A DNA stretch of 6,684 nucleotides, taken from Acidobacteriota bacterium (GTDB lineage: Bacteria; Acidobacteriota; Terriglobia; Terriglobales; Acidobacteriaceae). Made by a program: the position numbers and the translations under genes. The stretch is taken from the NCBI GenBank assembly GCA_019510535.1, contig JAEKKE010000369.1, positions 1 to 6,684 of the forward strand, in the 5' to 3' direction. Positions 6,426-6,684 of the stretch are shown here, in pieces; within the stretch, counting starts at the first letter, position 1; each line of letters opens with the position of its first letter. The notes under the pieces are model-generated. The model did no database searches and was not told the origin of the DNA. It saw nothing but the letters and a program-made list of their open reading frames with translations.

Positions 6426-6536
6426 AGCATTTTCTCTGTTGCTGGGTAGCCCGGAAGGGGTGTGTAGCGGCGTTTTCATTGCGGAAAACGCCCATAGATG
6501 CTCAAGCCCTACACTGCACCTACAGGGAAAATGCTC
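6425..6536 (+). repeat. Intergenic inverted-repeat element, copy 2
   Basis: This 112-bp unit has the same orientation as copy 1 at 3301-3411, with about 14 substitutions and one indel. The terminal inverted repeats are GAGCATTTTCTCTGT and ACAGGGAAAATGCTC. The central hairpin GGCGTTTTC/GAAAACGCC is conserved in both arms (6469-6477 and 6484-6492), as is the following CCCATAGATG. It shares its first base with the last base of the operon terminator and ends 31 nt before glmU. Confidence 0.85.
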
Positions 6537-6555
6537 GAGCATCTACCAGACCCGG

Positions 6556-6561
6556 TACTAT
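6556..6561 (+). promoter_or_regulatory. Candidate -10 element of glmU, leaderless transcript
   Basis: TACTAT matches a -10 hexamer at four of six positions and ends exactly 6 nt before ATG 6568. The 6-nt gap is TCCCCC, so no Shine-Dalgarno is available. No clear -35 is visible; the candidate region falls in the end of repeat copy 2 and the adjoining palindrome. Confidence 0.4.
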
Positions 6562-6567
6562 TCCCCC

Positions 6568-6684
6568 ATGAGCTCTCCGACATTCGCGGTCGCCATCATG
6601 GCAGCCGGTAAAGGCACGCGCCTCAAGTCCAAACGCCCCAAGGTCCTGCATGAGATCGGCGGCAAACCCCTGCTGCTGCATGTC
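6568..6684 (+). CDS. glmU: N-terminus of bifunctional UDP-N-acetylglucosamine pyrophosphorylase / glucosamine-1-phosphate acetyltransferase; 3' end outside window
   Basis: Only the first 39 residues are present. They carry the nucleotidyltransferase signature MAAGKGTRLKSKRPKVLH at 11-28, followed by GGKPLLLHV. R18 and K25 fall at the same residue numbers as the nucleotide-binding Arg and Lys of E. coli GlmU. The N-terminal domain transfers UMP to GlcNAc-1-phosphate in the cytoplasm; the C-terminal acetyltransferase half, which makes that substrate, lies outside the window. The product UDP-GlcNAc feeds peptidoglycan and lipopolysaccharide synthesis. A single-function uridylyltransferase cannot be excluded without the rest, but the PKVLH form is typical of GlmU. 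It is transcribed separately from the M16 operon, across the terminator and repeat copy 2. Confidence 0.9.
   Translation, partial: MSSPTFAVAIMAAGKGTRLKSKRPKVLHEIGGKPLLLHV

Overview
The window reads as chromosomal DNA of a moderately GC-rich Gram-negative bacterium, most likely an acidobacterium of the Terriglobus/Granulicella/Edaphobacter type. This rests on style rather than a marker gene: a secreted protein that joins a kumamolisin-type propeptide to bacterial Ig-like repeats, and a signal-peptide-bearing pair of M16 proteins, are both typical of that group. No rRNA, tRNA, CRISPR array, transposase or recognisable defence system is present.

Layout. Positions 1-2307 (minus strand) hold the first 769 codons of a large secreted protein that runs off the left edge: signal peptide, S53 propeptide, a strongly shortened S53 domain lacking a recognisable catalytic serine motif, then at least four Ig-like repeats. 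A 110-bp divergent gap (2308-2417) separates it from a plus-strand gene (2418-3260) for a GH24 (T4-type) lysozyme with an intact Glu/Asp/Thr triad and a lysine-rich, histone H1-like tail. An intergenic repeat of about 111 bp follows (3301-3411). Next is a two-gene operon of M16 peptidases (3446-4972 and 4969 onward, 4-bp overlap): the first keeps the HxxEH zinc site, the second has lost it, as in an active/inactive heterodimer. The second gene is disrupted near its 3' end. Its frame stops at 6252, while the expected C-terminus continues in another frame to 6380 and about a dozen residues are missing at the junction. A strong terminator hairpin (6387-6425) ends the operon and abuts a second copy of the repeat (6425-6536). 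The window closes with the start of glmU (6568 onward).

How the parts relate. The two M16 proteins probably act together outside the cytoplasmic membrane. GlmU (UDP-GlcNAc synthesis) and the lysozyme both touch peptidoglycan, but they are separate transcription units and nothing shows that they are co-regulated. The points most worth a second look are the paired intergenic repeats around the M16 operon, the frameshift plus small deletion in the second M16 gene, the pared-down S53 domain, the H1-like tail on the lysozyme, and a shared GGTAC-N2-T element placed exactly 6 nt before the start codons of both the lysozyme gene and glmU, which suggests leaderless transcripts.
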